Below are positions 63,529 to 64,000 of a DNA stretch of 64,000 nt, in pieces. Origin of the DNA: Syngnathus acus (taxonomy: Eukaryota; Chordata; Actinopteri; Syngnathiformes; Syngnathidae); contig NC_051094.1 of NCBI RefSeq assembly GCF_901709675.1, forward strand, positions 6,477,001 to 6,541,000. Reading direction: 5' to 3'. A program made the translations under genes and the position numbers. Within the stretch, counting starts at the first letter, position 1. The number at the start of each line of letters is the position of its first letter. The notes under the pieces are model-generated. The model made no database searches and was not told where the DNA came from. It saw nothing but the letters and a program-made list of their open reading frames with translations.

Positions 63529-63615
63529 TGCCGGACCAGTGGTTAGCGTGGCTGCCTCACAGTCGAGAGGTTCTTGACCCTCTTCAGACCCTTCTGCATG
63601 TGAGGGTGTACTTAG
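63529..63615 (+). repeat. 5' part of a tRNA-like fish interspersed repeat
   Basis: CCGGACCAGTGGTTAGCGTG, then GCTGCCTCACAGTCGAGAGG, then TTCTTGACCC resemble the head of the widespread fish repeat that begins with a tRNA-like promoter (GTGGTTAGCRYGTCTGCCTCACAG, then GAGGTTC). A degraded B-box-like GGTTCTTGACC is present. The 3' part with its ATGG tail is missing. It cannot fold as a proper tRNA, so it is not called as one. Confidence 0.5.
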
Positions 63616-64000
63616 CTTCAGCATAAGGAGAAGCATTATAGAACAGCAATGGATATAAATTTATGGATGTTATTTATTTATTTACTGATTGGCTGGGAGA
63701 AATCTATCACCTTATAGAGAGGGATGTCTCTTTTGATTCAAGCTCCCATTACCAAGTCTGATTCCTTGCCCTACAAAGCGCAAATTCAATCAGAAAAGCA
63801 TCTTAAGTATTTATATTGAGTTTATCAGGAAGGCAATTTGCTAGTTAATTTAGTCAGGCTACAATTAGAATGTCTGATATGACCTCAGAAGAGGCACAGG
63901 TTGAAATAGTAATAATGAAGAGATTGGTGGGCTTAAAAAAATTGTCCACATGGCAATATTTATGCACATGAACCACCGCAGGCTAACCCAGCTTAACTAG

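Larger units (their letters stand above)
49590..64000. other. intergenic region downstream of fbxl17, second half
   Basis: No exon recognised. It contains a candidate conserved block (52080-52400), mixed-composition blocks near 54060-54440 and 61240-62040, the CA and telomere-like tracts (55321-55770), GT repeats (56009, 58891), the hairpins at 57144-57210 and 62348-62419, fragments of CGATTAATC-type repeats near 59750, and a tRNA-like repeat fragment (63529-63615). No ephrin-A5 exon was found, although the order known in human would predict one further downstream. Confidence 0.7.

Noticed and set aside
63540-63600. Possible tRNA gene
   Set aside because: Only box-like similarity; no cloverleaf or anticodon arm. 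It fits a truncated tRNA-like interspersed repeat better.
1-64000. CRISPR arrays, rRNA genes, bacterial operons, viral genes
   Set aside because: No regularly spaced repeats with unique spacers, no rRNA-like sequence, and no reverse transcriptase, integrase, capsid or envelope-like frames were seen.

Overview
This window is vertebrate nuclear DNA, most likely from a ray-finned (teleost) fish. It has one recognisable protein-coding gene split into widely spaced exons with canonical GT/AG splice signals. It also has abundant microsatellites, several short TA-flanked inverted-repeat elements and fragments of interspersed repeats of a kind common in fish genomes. There is no sign of bacterial or viral gene organisation: the long open frames are isolated, lie on either strand and match no family I recognise.

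The gene is fbxl17 (F-box and leucine-rich repeat protein 17), on the + strand. Positions 1-21940 are an upstream intron whose start lies outside the window. Exon 21941-22083 encodes the last leucine-rich repeats. A 13.2 kb intron follows (22084-35285). The terminal coding exon is 35286-35423, ending in TAG. The 3' UTR probably runs to about 36380, with an AATAAA at 36354. In-frame joining of the two exons gives a complete FBXL17 C-terminus, including the helix that in the human protein contacts BTB-domain substrates. The N-terminus, F-box and earlier repeats must lie upstream of the window.

From about 36.6 kb to 64 kb I find no exon. In human the neighbour downstream of the FBXL17 3' end is EFNA5, so this desert may belong to an ephrin-A5 regulatory landscape; no ephrin exon is visible here. 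Several blocks look like conserved non-coding elements in composition and motif content, but conservation cannot be tested without an alignment.

The most interesting non-genic items are: a TA-flanked miniature element at 15433-15798, built of 65-bp tandem units and interrupted by a second repeat flanked by a 13-bp duplication; a 189-bp miniature element (36386-36574) just past the putative fbxl17 poly(A) signal; a near-perfect 21-bp-arm hairpin at 57144-57210; a second hairpin with perfect 15-bp core arms at 62348-62419; a degenerate telomere-like CTAACCC tract at 55483-55770; and clustered nuclear-receptor-like and homeodomain-like motifs inside the fbxl17 intron. I see no clearly novel protein-coding system.
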